The notes under the pieces were generated by a model. That model saw only the letters and a program-made list of their open reading frames with translations. It searched no databases and had not been told where the DNA came from. A DNA stretch of 64,000 nt, taken from positions 6,572,001 through 6,636,000 of the forward strand of contig CAJFCV020000001.1 in the NCBI GenBank assembly GCA_904066235.2, read 5' to 3'. Position numbers and translations under genes: made by a program. The stretch comes from Bursaphelenchus xylophilus (taxonomy: Eukaryota; Nematoda; Chromadorea; Rhabditida; Aphelenchoididae). Each line of letters starts with the position of its first letter. Position 1 is the stretch's first letter. Below are positions 10,526 through 26,033 of this stretch, piece after piece.

Positions 10526-12966
10526 ACATGGTATTCAGACTGTAAACACATATTTAATAAAATGGGCAGGGTGAACATCGGGGAACGTCGACGGTTGGGA
10601 AACGACAATTGGGGAAAATAAAATCTTTTTTGCGCTGAAATATGGTATTGACTTTTTGCCTAGCCAATACCATATTTCGGTAGTCCATCCAAAGAAACAG
10701 CTCAATTTTTTGTCGCTTTTAACTATACATGCCGTTAATTGACCTTTAAACGATTTTAAACTTCTTCAGAAGTCCCAAAATTAGAAATTTTTATAACACG
10801 GCATCTAACATGTGTTTCAGAAATTGGGTGGATCGATCGCAAACTTATCATTGAAGAGCCCCTGAAAATGTTACAAAACACCATTTTCATTTTTTGCAGA
10901 ATAACTTTCCGTGACGACATACTGTCAATTTCATTATTTTAGGTCATTTTGCAAAAAAACCTGCTTTCTTTTGGACGGAAAAAAATCTTGGTGGAGGGTT
11001 GCTTCAATAGTGCAATGGTTGCTGAGCATGCTAATAAGTCAAAACAAGGGTTTGGCTCTCGGCTTGGGAAAAATATTTTTGCGTCTTTACAGTTTGGAAT
11101 ATTTGATTTAATGTTTTAAAAACGTTTTAATTTTGCTGGAAGACGGTCCATTACAATTGAAACCACCGAACTTACATGTTTTCCTATATTAAAAAAAATG
11201 AAAAATATGTTTTTTCACTTTATGCGTATAGAAAACCGGTAAATATTATATGTAAAGATGGTTTTGCTGGCAAGCGCCAAACTTCAAAATGTTTCTTATG
11301 CCAACCTCGTGCTATTTCCTTGTACGCTCGAAAAGAAGGTCGGGACGCTACACGAAATATCAATGCTATGTTCGGCCAGTGTCTGAACACGGTGAAACGA
11401 TGATTTTAAAAAATCGATCCGGGACGAGGAAGATAAAGAACGTCATCTGAGCTTTGTGATTTCACCCTGAGGTCATTGGTGGGGGCATCCTTTGTTTACT
11501 CGTAATATGATTAACACGCTCAATGGGACTAACTTGCCCACAACGATTAACACGCTCATAAATTCTTATCTTTTATCCCACCGCGGATTATACTTTGATT
11601 AAGTATCGCAAGCACATTTTCCGTAGGCATGTTTACCCATCTCACTCGACATTACTTATTGGACAACCTAGTAGTATGACCACATAAATACAGGGTGCGT
11701 CAAAAATAATGGAAACTTTTTTAATGGGTACTGTTTTTCTGCCTATTCCTTTCATTTTAATGTCAATATCGATTGATTAACGTATTTTTTTGAACGTTGA
11801 AAGTAGGGACTTGCGACTTTGGAGCTGTTCGAAATGTTAATTCGCTCGGTACAGAAAAGACGTTGTGTCAAAGGTAATCACACTTTTGAGAATCGCAACG
11901 GTGGTCAGCGTCCAGGAAGTGAAAGGAAACGTACACCAACACTCATGCAAACCGGAAGACCATCAACAGCAAAATCCGTGAATTTCCAGAAAAAAAAACG
12001 CATTCCTTTCGCAGTTCAATGTTTGGCGGGTGCACAACTATCAGAACAGAACCACAGGGTCTGTTCCCATAAGGCTCCCGGCCCGTAGGCCATCGTCAAA
12101 CACTGTCAAAATCCGGGCCTTCATCGTCGGCGCCGAATTTGTGCCAGCGACAAGAAATTCGTGGTTCTTGTGGATTAACAAGATCTTGGGAATCTACCGC
12201 AGCTTTGTTTGGGGGAATCGGTCCGGTTGATTTTTTTTGATAAATGTGTAGTGGATTTCGCGTCATGGCGTTTCCGGAATTTGGACACTTCCGGAATGGC
12301 AGAAAAAGCAAAAGATAAAGCTTAGAACTACCATCTGAATGGATTTATTGTTACTCGTCTCGAAAATTTTGTTCAGTTTTTGATTGTTACTAAGTAGTAC
12401 TGTTAAAACGTAATTTTTTGAAATTTGTTTCAATTGCGATATTTTAAGAAAAGATTCAAAAAGAAAAGTTTGGTAAAAGTGCCTTATTCGGCATACCGTA
12501 TAACTTCGCGCAAAATAGTCAGCATTTTGGAACCTGACAAAGTTTAGCATTCTAAATTCAAGGACATTGGATTTACTTAGTTAGGTACCTTTTGTTGGCA
12601 CCGCGACATTTCCGGAATGGCGGAATAGTGACACTTCCGGAACCGGGGAAAAATCAAAGATAAGGCTGTGACGAAAATGACGAATTTTGCCGTAATCTTC
12701 GACATGTCAACTTATGTAGTGGCGTAAAATTACTCGTCATAATGTTTACCAATCATAGTCATCGCATATGATTTACACTATAATAAATATAAACGTTAAA
12801 CGTTTCTCTGCAGGTCTCGTCACGAAAAATATAGGTTTGAATTTCCCGCGTACGGTAGAGAAAGAGAGTCTGCGAATCATTTCTTGGTTTGCCAAAAATT
12901 TTCTTTTCCGTTGATTTCTGTGCTGATCGTTGGGGGAATCGTTCTTGAACGTGTTCTCCAACAATT
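10526..12966. other. Intergenic, repeat-derived DNA
   Basis: No gene recognised. Contents include a decayed Tc1/mariner-like fragment (11693-12230). An imperfect direct repeat built on GACACTTCCGGAA occurs near 12284 and 12628. The rest is AT-rich DNA. The region directly before 12967 is the likely promoter of the ATP synthase alpha gene. Confidence 0.5.
11693..12230 (+). mobile_element. Decayed Tc1/mariner-like transposon fragment
   Basis: Begins with TACAGGGTGCGTCAAAAA, a typical mariner-like end next to TA. Broken reading frames contain FNVWRVHNYQNRTTGSVP and ARRPSSN, which resemble the helix-turn-helix and TGSV-RPRSGRP linker of Tc1/mariner transposases. No catalytic DDE/D domain is visible and no intact frame remains. 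Confidence 0.4.
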
Positions 12967-14797
<1,831 letters not shown>

Positions 14798-15429
14798 GTC
14801 GTTTTCTCTGTTACTCTAGTTTTATTAGATTGTAAGAATAAAAAGACTTCATAATACATCACAGTTTCTTCTGACAACTTTTCATATAGTTTTGCATAAT
14901 TTAATGGTTGTGCAGATGCAGTACAAGCCAAACTCACCACACGCCAAGTTTTCTACAAAAAAATGGAAAAAATAGTAGTTAGGGCAAAAGTTGGGGAATT
15001 AAAAATTAAAACCATAAAAACAATTTTTGTAAATAATTGATTCGTTTATAAATTATATTAAAAAGGTGTAAGTTTTCTAAAAGCTAAAATCGTGACGCTA
15101 ATTGCTATTTAAACCTGTTTTTTAAAGTACGCACTTCTGGATAGCTTTGGTATAATATGGATCCCGCATTTTCAGAAGTTTGGGCCGCAGCTCGAATTTA
15201 ATAGTCGCAAGGTGCGCCTCGAGACGAAAGTTTTAAAAAATTGCGTGTGGCATTATTTCAAGAAATAATTATATATTTTTTCGAAATTCGGCCGAATTTA
15301 TTTATTTTCAACCTGCCTTGCACAAGAGTTTGTCGAGTACTTTTCGTCTAATTTTACAGGTTCGTCAACGTTGAAGAAAGCCGCAAAAATAATTTGTAAT
15401 TTCAGCATTGAAGAAGCAATTCTTTAGGA
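14798..15429. other. Intergenic, 3' UTR of ATP synthase alpha and promoter of the LRR gene
   Basis: Holds the poly(A) signal at 14837-14842 and then AT-rich DNA. I see no gene or clear repeat. Confidence 0.6.
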
Positions 15430-17439
15430 ATGAACGAACTTGTGGACGTACGCCATGGTTCTCGTGGCCTAAAGTCGTTAACAGGATTGCCTGTGTTGAC
15501 AAGGCCTTGTAAGGTATGTAATGAATAAAAATGTCCTGACTGTCCTGCAGGTTAATGTGTCAAACTCGGAGTTAAACAGCCTTTTCTGTCACAGCGAATG
15601 TGCAAAGAAGGTTATAGTTCTACATGCAAAGGCATGCAAGATTACCGACATTGATGGACTCCATTTATTTATCAATCTCGTCGAATTGGATCTCAGCTAT
15701 AACAAAATTACGGTAAGGTTGTAGTAATGGCTTGCATTATTTAGACGTTTATGTACAACTACTCTGATCATTCTTGGTTGTCGACGTTAATATTGGATGG
15801 TAATTCACTGGGGGATTTGATTGATTTGTCTCATTTTCCAAACCTGAAAATATTGAGCCTGAACAAAACTGGAATTTCTAATCTTTCTTTGGCCATGACC
15901 TTCTCAACTTCTTTGAGATCGTTGTATTTAATTAATAACCATATTACTGACCTGTGCGAAGTTAGGAAGCTGAGGCACTTGTTTTTATTGGAAGAATTGG
16001 ATATGACTGGCAACGAATGTTTGACAGAGTTGGATGAATCCTTGTCCAGGATTGCCTTGAAAGCTCTAGTGTACCTAAATTTGATGAAGGTGAACGGAGT
16101 AAAATTAGACAGAGATTCCCAATTAAGGAGTAAGTTTTCGCACGGTATTGTGCAATGATGTTTAGGTGAATCACTTCAGATGTCGGGAATCGGAAAGTTC
16201 AAGTCTGGACCAAACGAACACGAAAAGCTGGTCACGTTTATAAAGCAAAAGTCGTATACTTATGAACCTCCGAAGACTCCTATACCTAGTGATGTACGTG
16301 CTTTTTTGTGGGGTATATTGGTTTAGAACTCCCTAACCCGGTCAGCTCCTCTTGTCAGAAGCCGGACTCTACGGGCATCGACAAATATAACTCCTTCCCG
16401 TCCACGACTCAATCTAAAACGTAATAAGGCGCAGGAAATAGACTCTGGACGACCGTGTTCTATGGAGACGAGCATGTCTAAGATGTCGTTGGGTTCTCCA
16501 TCTTCACCGAAGTATTATAACAAGGCCAACGAAACATTGGGTAAAAAATATGACTCGTTTACAGATGGTGGAGGTCTTTCTGATGAGGATGACCTGCTAA
16601 ATGAGTCCTTCGCCTCTTCACGGACAGTCACAATCTCGAGGACAGATGATATTAATGGGTAAGTTTTGGCTTATTCGACTTTTACAAAAGTTTTATTTTT
16701 TCTGGGGGTTACAAAAGAATTATTCTCCCGTTGCTGCCCAGTTAAGTACACCACAGCCGTGTAGGAAATCAGAATCGGTGGGAGAAATGTTGAAGCGACA
16801 TCCTCTGATTAAACCTAAAACACCCCGATCTCATAAAAGAAGAGTACCACTTAAACCTGTTGTTTCTCGACTAATTCAACAATCAAAGAGAGAAATCTTT
16901 GATGAAGTGAGAAGTTTAAGGCTCGAGATGGAGAAGCGCATTGCGGTACTTGTTTGATTTAATAGTTCAAGAAATCACTGAACATGATGATTTTTTGTCG
17001 TCGTAAGTTCTGGTTTAGGATTTGGAACAAGAGAATCTGAGTCTACGTGATTTCATTGAAGACCAACTGGAGATTGTGCCTACAAATGTAAGATTCAAGC
17101 CATACGGAGGCGATAATTACATAATTGAATGGAAGAACGTTCCCAAACACATGCTGAATGTCGAAAGTAAGACTGGTCACCTTTTTTTAATTATGTTTCT
17201 TGCAGAACATGAGGTGGAGGTCAATAACGAAGTTTTCTCTGTTCGTGGATCAGCCGAAAAAGCTCTAATTGCAGATCCACGGAATAAGGAATTGTAAGTG
17301 ACGGTTCCTTCTCGAAATACTGTTGATTAGAATCAAGGTACGAACAGTGAACAAGTTGACGGGAAAGAAATCAACAGCCACTCAAGTCACATTCTGCAAG
17401 TCGCCGGACAGAGGGGGAAACAAAGAGAATCATGTGTAA
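15430..17439 (+). CDS. Leucine-rich-repeat protein with basic/coiled-coil C-terminus
   Basis: About nine exons. The N-terminal third carries SDS22-like leucine-rich repeats (LVELDLSYNKIT, LSTLILDGNSLGDL, LKILSLNKTGIS, LRSLYLINNHIT, LEELDMTGNECL) and a cap-like end. The middle (16340-16660) is Ser/Arg/Pro-rich and probably disordered. A helical segment (SKREIFDEVRSLRLEMEKRI, then LEQENLSLRDFIEDQ) suggests a coiled coil. The C-terminal part (17060-17439) may be a small folded domain. The layout resembles cytoskeletal or centrosomal LRR proteins, but I cannot name an ortholog. AATAAA lies at 17475. One intron (15715-15746) is 32 nt. Confidence 0.8.
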
Positions 17440-17588
17440 ATTTAGCTGAACCCTTTATTTCCATATATATATACAATAAAATTCATTATGACCTGAGTTC
17501 GTACTTGCAATAATGAGGGAATGGAATGAAACTTATCAAAAACAACCATAGATTTTCTTTAAGCCACGCCTACTTAAACTTGGAGGCC

Positions 17589-19469
17589 TTATCGGTTACT
17601 GTCATCAACGGATGGAGGCACATAATTGGGCTGGCAACTGACAAAGTAGTCGTCGAAGAAGGAATACAGGTACTCGAAGCTGGGTCTCTTCTCGGAATTC
17701 TTGTCCCAACATTTGAGCATTTCTTCGTATATTGGAATAGGACAATTTTGGGGACGACCCATTCGATATCCGTGCTCCACTTGCTCGATTACTTCTTTGT
17801 TTGCCATTCCTACAAAAGAAATAAGTGGATTGTAAGGAAATGCCGAATAAAGTATTCAAAAGACCAACCTGGGTAAGGGACGTGACCTCTCGTGAAGATC
17901 TCGTACAATAAAATACCGTAGCTCCAGACATCTGACTTCACGGTAAAGTTTCCGTGTGTCGCTGCCTCGGGGGCCGTCCATTTTATGGGAAACTTGCCGC
18001 CAGCTTGAGCCTCGTATATGTTTTCATTCATCAACTTTCTGGCCAACCCAAAGTCGGCGACCTTTACCTCGGGTACCCCAGAGATCTTCTCCCCGACCAA
18101 AACATTCCGAGCAGCCAGATCACGATGGACAAGCTTTCTGCTCTCCAAATACATCATGCCACTGGCGATTTGAGAACACATGTCCACCAAGGCTTGAATA
18201 GATAATGAAGTGTTGTTAGGACTTCTGAGATACGAAAGCAGAGATCCATTCACCATATATTCGGTGATTATGTAGTAGGGGTCCTTTTCTGTGCACACAG
18301 CATATAATTTGACCAATTTGGGGTGATTGCATTGTTTCATAATCTGGGCTTCGCTAAAAGTATAAGACGTTAAATCTTCCAGCTCTGGAAAATAAACACG
18401 ACCACTTTTTATCAGTCATAAGAAGCAAACTTACGCTAAGAAACCTTCAGCACTCATCGTTCCCGGCTTCATTGTTTTAATAGCGACCTCCACAACGGAT
18501 CGCCATTTACCGTACCAAACCTCTCCAAAGTTTCCATCGCCCAATTTGGATATGAGTTGTAGTTCCTCCCGAGGGATTTCCCAGTTCTTTTGAGTATCTG
18601 AACTGAGATCTGGGCGTACTGGGGCCATTTTAGGGGCGGGATATGTCAGTTGATGACAAAGTCCGCCATTTTCAGCTAAAAATAAATATTCAAACCCTTT
18701 TAGAAGTTATTGCAAACTCACCGGTATAATATTGAACGAGATCTCTAATTGTGGGGAACACCTTTCTTGTAGTGATATAATAACCAGTGCCATCAAACGG
18801 GCGTATTTTATAATGTTTGACTTCAACTCGATCCTCTCGACTGTCATTGATGGTCAAAGCATACTCATTCCCAGAATCACGCTTCCTAACCAGAAAAGTG
18901 CCCCGGGGCATGTTTTGGGCCGTGACTAACTTCTCAGCCAGACTCCTTTGTATTCTTCCAGCAAACCATTCCTCGCATTCCAGAGATTCTAATCTGGCTA
19001 CAAAGTTACGAGGAGCATAGCCAGGTCCATTCTGGGGATGATGGACATACCACCAGTCGTTGTTACTAAATATATTAACGTATAACTCAACAGTCTTACC
19101 TATCATCAAGTAATATCATAACATCGCCTTTCCTGAAGCTAACGTCACCTTCAACACTCCGATCATAATCATGCATTGCCTGTATTCGTTGTTGAACCCC
19201 TAAATTGAAAGTCATGTCAAAAATGTTATTTTAATATTACCGTAATTTTTATTGTAATTAATTCCCATTGGTGCCTGCCCAAAATAACTGTTGGAGGAGT
19301 TGACATGATACATGGAGGGTGACGCAACTCCCATGGAACCATGCCTCTGTAGGGAGGATCCTCTGTAAACATTCATGACGGCCTGATTATGGCCCCTCGG
19401 ATCCACCAAAAGTCCATCCGCGGGCAGTCCTTCATCTCTCGGCCGTTCTTTGGACAGACACCTACCCAT
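17589..19469 (-). CDS. src-1: Src-family non-receptor tyrosine kinase (copy A)
   Basis: SH4-SH3-SH2-kinase protein at the inner membrane face. The start at 19469 lies four bases after a TTTCCAG acceptor and gives MGRCLSKER, a myristoylation site with a Cys that could be palmitoylated. The SH3 domain spans two exons around 19240-19050 and the SH2 domain carries [10 protein letters not shown]. The kinase shows [34 protein letters not shown], the activation-loop Tyr in ENIYEA, APEA and WSYG. The C-terminal SCQPNYVPP keeps a Tyr at the position of the inhibitory Src tail. Closely related to copy B at 21992-23733, with shared intron positions. Confidence 0.93.
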
Positions 19470-19827
19470 TTCTCTGGAAAACAAAATCAGATCGGCTACT
19501 CAAATTTAATACGAAAATAAACTATTAGCGGGAGAAATATTCTCTTCAATTGTTATTATCCCTTTTTATTAACCGCGTTTAAACCAGAAAAGTTAGGGAT
19601 TTCTTTTTTCTGCTGAGGTCTGTGCAGAAAATGAGAAGAAGGGGGTGAGGCATTTAGGGGGAGCAGAAGGGGGGAAGAGAGGGGGACGCGCATTCAGTCA
19701 GAGCCGGGGTCCATACGTCGCTCCCCGACCGAGAGGGGACTCCCAAACCGTTGTGGACTTTACCTGCGGTAAAATATTTAAAAAAAAAGCCCTTGCAGAA
19801 AACACAACAAACCAAGCGTACCGCTCC
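19470..19827. promoter_or_regulatory. Divergent promoter region, src copy A / MOCS2A
   Basis: The 358 bp between two divergent start codons must hold both promoters or 5' leaders. The src leader has a splice acceptor at about 19474-19480, usable for cis- or trans-splicing. The part near MOCS2A is purine-rich (about 19620-19690). No defined motif recognised. Confidence 0.4.
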
Positions 19828-20125
19828 ATGCCTCGCGTTAAGGTGTTGTTGTTTGGAAAAGCGGCCGAGCTCGCTGAGTCACGGGAAATAACCGTAGAAG
19901 TCCCCGAAACAATATTATACGGGGAGCTATTCGAAAAAATATTCGAAGTTGTAAGTCGTAAACGCCTGTTTTTTAAAAAAGAAGCATATTCAGGAACCTT
20001 CGTTGAACCCAATTAAATCAACATGTGTAATTGCAATTGACCAAAAATATGGAGGGAAAGAAGAGCAGATAACAATTACAAATAGAACGGAGATTGCAGT
20101 AATACCTCCATTATCTGGCGGATGA
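19828..20125 (+). CDS. MOCS2A: Molybdopterin synthase small subunit (MOCS2A/MoaD)
   Basis: Ubiquitin-fold sulfur carrier of molybdenum cofactor synthesis. Its C-terminal thiocarboxylate donates sulfur to cPMP in the MOCS2A-MOCS2B complex. Two exons encode about 84 residues. MPRVKVLLFGKAAELA matches the family start, and the protein ends in IAVIPPLSGG followed by TGA, keeping the obligatory terminal Gly-Gly. The intron runs from GTAAGT after FEV to TATTCAG. In mammals MOCS2 is bicistronic with MOCS2B, but no MOCS2B frame follows here. Instead the 3' end converges on SMNDC1. Confidence 0.9.
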
Positions 20126-20145
20126 TTTATTTAACGGTAAAATTC

Positions 20146-20929
20146 TCAAAACAACGAGTCCATATTCCCTCTTGAAGTGGTACCGAACTTATTTATAGTC
20201 CTTGAAGATACCTGTGTCATTTTCCGGCTAGTCGCCTGGTTCCTTGGTCCATCCGGTGCTGATCGTGTTTGTTCGACTTTCTTTATGCCCTTAAAAGAAG
20301 TAAAAATATATTAAAGCCTTTTTAGTTTGCCTTAAAATTCTTGTTTGTCGCTTTGCTGTTGAAGTTGAGCCACTTGTTCTTCTGTTTTTCCCCGGCTTCA
20401 TCTAGTTGTTTCTTCCGCATTTCTTTCTTCTGTGCTCGAGCTTTCCGTCGCTCCTTTTCTGCATGCCATTCTTTACTTGGTCCACTATTTTTTCCTTTGT
20501 TTTGAAACAAATAATTTTTTCTTTCTTCCTGAGGGGCTACCTTTAATTCTTGAATCCTCACCATGGACTTTACTCCATTATCTAAAGAAATAGAATTACT
20601 ACAACAGAACACTTACTTGTAAATGTCACGGCAACGTTGTTTTGTGATATTCCATCAATTACGGCAATGTATCGCTGCCCATTCTTAGTTGGAGCCAAGC
20701 ATTTATCCCCAACATTCCACTTAATCTCCTTGTCCTTTGAAGAACCAGCAGAAGGCTGCGTCTCTTCCGTCACTGGATCTCCCGCAGCGGCAAGTACTTC
20801 TTCTTGAAGCCGGATAATTTCTTGTACGTTCTCCCTCAACTCCAAAAGCTCTTTATTATTCGGATCGGCAATAAGAGCGGCTTCCACATGTTGCAATTGG
20901 ATCCTGTAGTTGTCCAAGTCACTACTCAT
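20146..20929 (-). CDS. SMNDC1: Survival of motor neuron-related splicing factor 30 (SMNDC1/SPF30)
   Basis: Tudor-domain spliceosome assembly factor. The N-terminus (MSSDLDNYRIQLQHVEAAL, then DPNNKELLELRENVQEII) is the conserved helical region. The Tudor domain starts at KWNVGDKCLAP and includes AVIDGI and AVTFTS. A basic segment follows (WHAEKERRKARAQKKEMRKK). The last exon (about 20287-20146) encodes MTQVSSRTINKF and ends LF before TGA. It joins through an intron that appears to start with GC (AAG then GCAAAC) and end in TTTTAAG. The stop lies 21 bp from that of the convergent MOCS2A gene. Confidence 0.9.
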
Positions 20930-21991
20930 TCTGAAGCGAAGATTTTAACCAGTAACATACACTCTAGATAAGATACGAAGAGCGGTCTACAATTGGAATC
21001 AAACCTTTGTATTTTCCAAACATTTTGGCGAGTTGCGCCCCCACATCGCCGTTCCCTCGTAAGCTAAAATTGATTCTTTAGCTCGGCGTCGTGACGCATC
21101 GCCACAATTGACCGAAAATTCGGGGCACGGCATTCTGTACTTTTGTCGCTACCTTCACTATCCCCCCACAAAAATGGGCTGAAGCCTATTTTTGATAAAA
21201 AAAGTTGAAAAGCGAATAGCTCTCTAGATTTTGAAGATATAACATTGTAATTTGGCAAGGCTACATATGTCATCATGGGCAACAAAACTGAATCGGAACT
21301 TCATTTATTTGTTCCCTGAGGGCAGAGATATTCCAAAAATTTCAAAAAACACACTATGAAACTCAGTTTTTCGTCCGTAGCACAGCCATGCCCGTATATA
21401 ACTCCACGAAATTTAAGTATCTGAAAGAGAAAAAAATTCTGCACACATCAGTATTTTAAAATTTGTCATTTCGATCTTGCAAAATGACCTTTTGGTGCAA
21501 GAAGTTTTAAGAATGAAATATTTTTGCATCTTATTGCGGAGCTTACAGCGCGGGGTTCATTACAATATTTATATATTCTGGAAGCGGAACCTTTACTCTA
21601 TACCCATGCCAATTTTCAAGTCTCTATCTTGAACGGCTAGCGAGCAATGTATTAAAGAAGGAGGTCCACTTTGAAAAAATAGAAAAAAATCGGGGAGACC
21701 GGTTAACCGCGGTTGTGTCCCAAAAGTACAGAATGCCGTGCGGGGGATTGTGCGGCACGATTATCACCATTCTTATATTTCGGTAACCACTGTTGTAAGT
21801 GTTCTGGAAAAAAAACAAGTCCTTAAGTTATTTATCTTTTCAAATGCTGAACGACAAAATCTTCCTTTACAATTCATTTCCGGTCTAAAAATTGCACAAA
21901 TTGGATACATTTTACAATCGTAAATAGCCGTAGGGAGCGGAGGCAAGACTGTGATTCTTTTAGAGAGTATATCTGTGATTTCCACGTGTGA
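20930..21991. other. Intergenic, contains a probable inverted-repeat element
   Basis: 21125-21145 is a perfect 21-bp inverted match to 21721-21741, with weaker complementarity outside it. This suggests a MITE of about 690 bp (about 21085-21770). The remainder is AT-rich. No gene recognised. Confidence 0.5.
21085..21770. mobile_element. Probable MITE with about 21-55-bp terminal inverted repeats
   Basis: The core inverted repeat is GCACGGCATTCTGTACTTTT on the left and its complement on the right. The outer parts match poorly, so the exact ends and target duplication are uncertain. No coding capacity. Confidence 0.5.
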
Positions 21992-23733
<1,742 letters not shown>

Positions 23734-24030
23734 TTGCTCTCATACGAGCCCTCTGAAGTGGAAATGGTACAGATAAACACGAGAAAATATTTATAGCAAA
23801 TATAAATGCCCCTCTCGCTGGCCCAGTGCGCGGAACTCGGACTGCGTTTCACTCGAAATTAAAGGCAGAAAGCGATGAGCGGAGCGCTGCACCCCGAACC
23901 GAATCCTCGCTTAAGACCGTGGAAGCGACAATTAATAAGCAAATATACAAGTGTTATCATAAAACACGTCCTGTTCTAAACAACTAAAAAGGAGACTTTA
24001 TTTTCCACTGATCGATTCATAAATTATTAA

Positions 24031-25901
24031 TCAAGATTTGTTCAGGATTTCACTTTGACCTGTCAGATTGGAGGTTGGATTGGACGGGGCTGGAGTTTGA
24101 GTGAAGTCCATGGGTTCTTCGCCGACTCTTTGCTCTCGAGTTAACTTTTTATTCAGTTTCCAAACTTGGATATAGCATTCGGCCAACGTGATCATTTGTG
24201 GCAGGATCTCCTTCACATGCAAATCTTCCAGTTCATTCCATTTTTGAGTCCCGGGATGAAAAATCTGAATCCTATAACTGCCCGTGTCCGGTTTCCCGTC
24301 ATGGACAACGTTCGAAATGAGATCATAAGTTGTATACTTCTGCAATTTTTTGGCCTCTTCTGACAAACAGTCATAAAGATCGATGTTCCTAAACCGCAAT
24401 GAACGCTTTCTTGCAACTTACGTAATTGGGAAATTGACAATGGTAGGATTTTTCTCGATAAACCACTCATTCTTCTGGAATCTGTTATATTTGAGTAATA
24501 GATAATCTGGAAGTTGGACAATCTCGTATCTCCTGATGAAGTTGTCGTTATATGTTTTGTATTCTTTCTCCGTTGTTCCATTATACTTCTCAAAAAGCAC
24601 ACCAAGAGGTATCTGTGGGATAATGTTTTGCATCAATTCATCACGATATAAGGGAGCATCAGGAAGATCCATGGATAAACTCAAGAAAGGAACATCGGTT
24701 GACTTTTCTAAAGAACTCATTTGGACCTCTGACAGCTTACCTTTAAATTCATCCGTCTCGGACAATGTTATTCTAGCCTCTTCGGAGACATTAACTGGTA
24801 ATACTTTGCGGGTATATTGTTTGAGTTTTCCTCTGAAAGTCTTGTAGATGATGGACGAATCCGCTTTTTTAGTACCATTCAAAGCAATATGCAATGTGTT
24901 TAAGAAGAATTGGAGGAAGTCACTAGCATCACCTGTGAAAGTAAAACATCAAGTTGTTATAACTTACTCTGAACAATGATCTGAAACTTTTTGTTACTGC
25001 ATTCCACCACGGCTTGCAACATTTCGTGAGGAGACACATGGGCCTTGAAAGCCCTGGGGTTCCACAACTTTCTGATTAATTCTCCAAACCGTTGAGGCAA
25101 TAAAGAAAGTTTATCGCCCGGGGGTCTCTTCACTTTTCGATAATTTTCTTCATCCAAAAAATAATTCCTGAGCGGTGTAACATGAGAAAGAGCCTGTAAC
25201 CGCATAACAATGGGAAAAGCGCATAAACACCTACATGAAAAACGACATTAGAATAATCATTTGCTTTGATATTGTTTAAGCCCATCAATCCAGGGAAATA
25301 AGTGTTCCCATCAAAGGCCCGAATTTGAGTGCTTCTAGAGTCGATGCTTTTAATCATCTCCTTCGTATAAGTCGGTTTCAATACGTACTAAAACTACTAA
25401 ATGAGGAAGAAAGGCTTACCTGAATATCTTCAAGTGAAGGATCAATAATTTCATAATTATCGGGTAGGCAGTAAAATTTTAAGGTAGATAAGTTCAGAAA
25501 AACGTGATGTTCTGTGTCCAAGGCATGTGTGTAAGCATGAGTATTAGTCCCGCGGCCTTGAAAGTACTTTCCGCAAACCATACAAGCATACACGTTTGTA
25601 TGTTGAAGGGAAACCGAACATAATTTTTCGAAATCGAAATCCAAAACAGACCTAAAAAATAAATAAATGAATATAAACGTTTACCTGTCAATAGTATCAA
25701 GATAAGGGCATTGTCGCGTAGGATTTTCTAGCTGGGCTTTTTTCAGGCACCAAACTGGTTCTTCTTCATCTCCAAATCCGCCATTTTCTGCAATTCCCTA
25801 CGTATAAAAGACTAAAGCCTACCTGTCTTAACATCAGATCCCAATTTTTGGACTTTCTCTTCGTGTTCATTCGAAGGTTCATGTAACTTCCGTTTTCTCA
25901 T
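24031..25901 (-). CDS. usp-39: USP39/Sad1, U4/U6.U5 tri-snRNP-associated protein (inactive deubiquitinase fold)
   Basis: Spliceosome protein with a ZnF-UBP domain and a USP fold. The start at 25901 gives a basic N-terminus (MRKRKLHEPSNEH). The ZnF-UBP region (25690-25420) contains CPYLDTIDRSVLDFDFEKLC and NVYACMVCGKYFQGRG with the Cys/His ligands. The USP domain begins FPGLMGLNNIKANDYSNVVF. Active USPs have NxGNTC at this point, so the catalytic Cys is replaced by Asp, as is known for USP39. Later blocks include LPDYLLLKYNRFQKNEWF and GSYRIQIFHPG. The end at 24031 follows a short Pro/Ser-rich tail. Confidence 0.93.
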
Positions 25902-26033
25902 AACAGTAAACTTCACAGAAATCCAGAGCTGTCAACTTTTTGTTTTTTTACAGGCAAATCAATATCAAGGGTGCGCAGTATCACTATTGACTTGTCAAAA
26001 ATATTGACATCAGTTTTAGAGTCTTTGTAAAAA
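25902..26033. promoter_or_regulatory. Short divergent promoter, USP39 / TRAPPC12
   Basis: Only 132 bp separate the two start codons, so promoter elements are probably shared. AT-rich, no motif identified. Confidence 0.4.
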
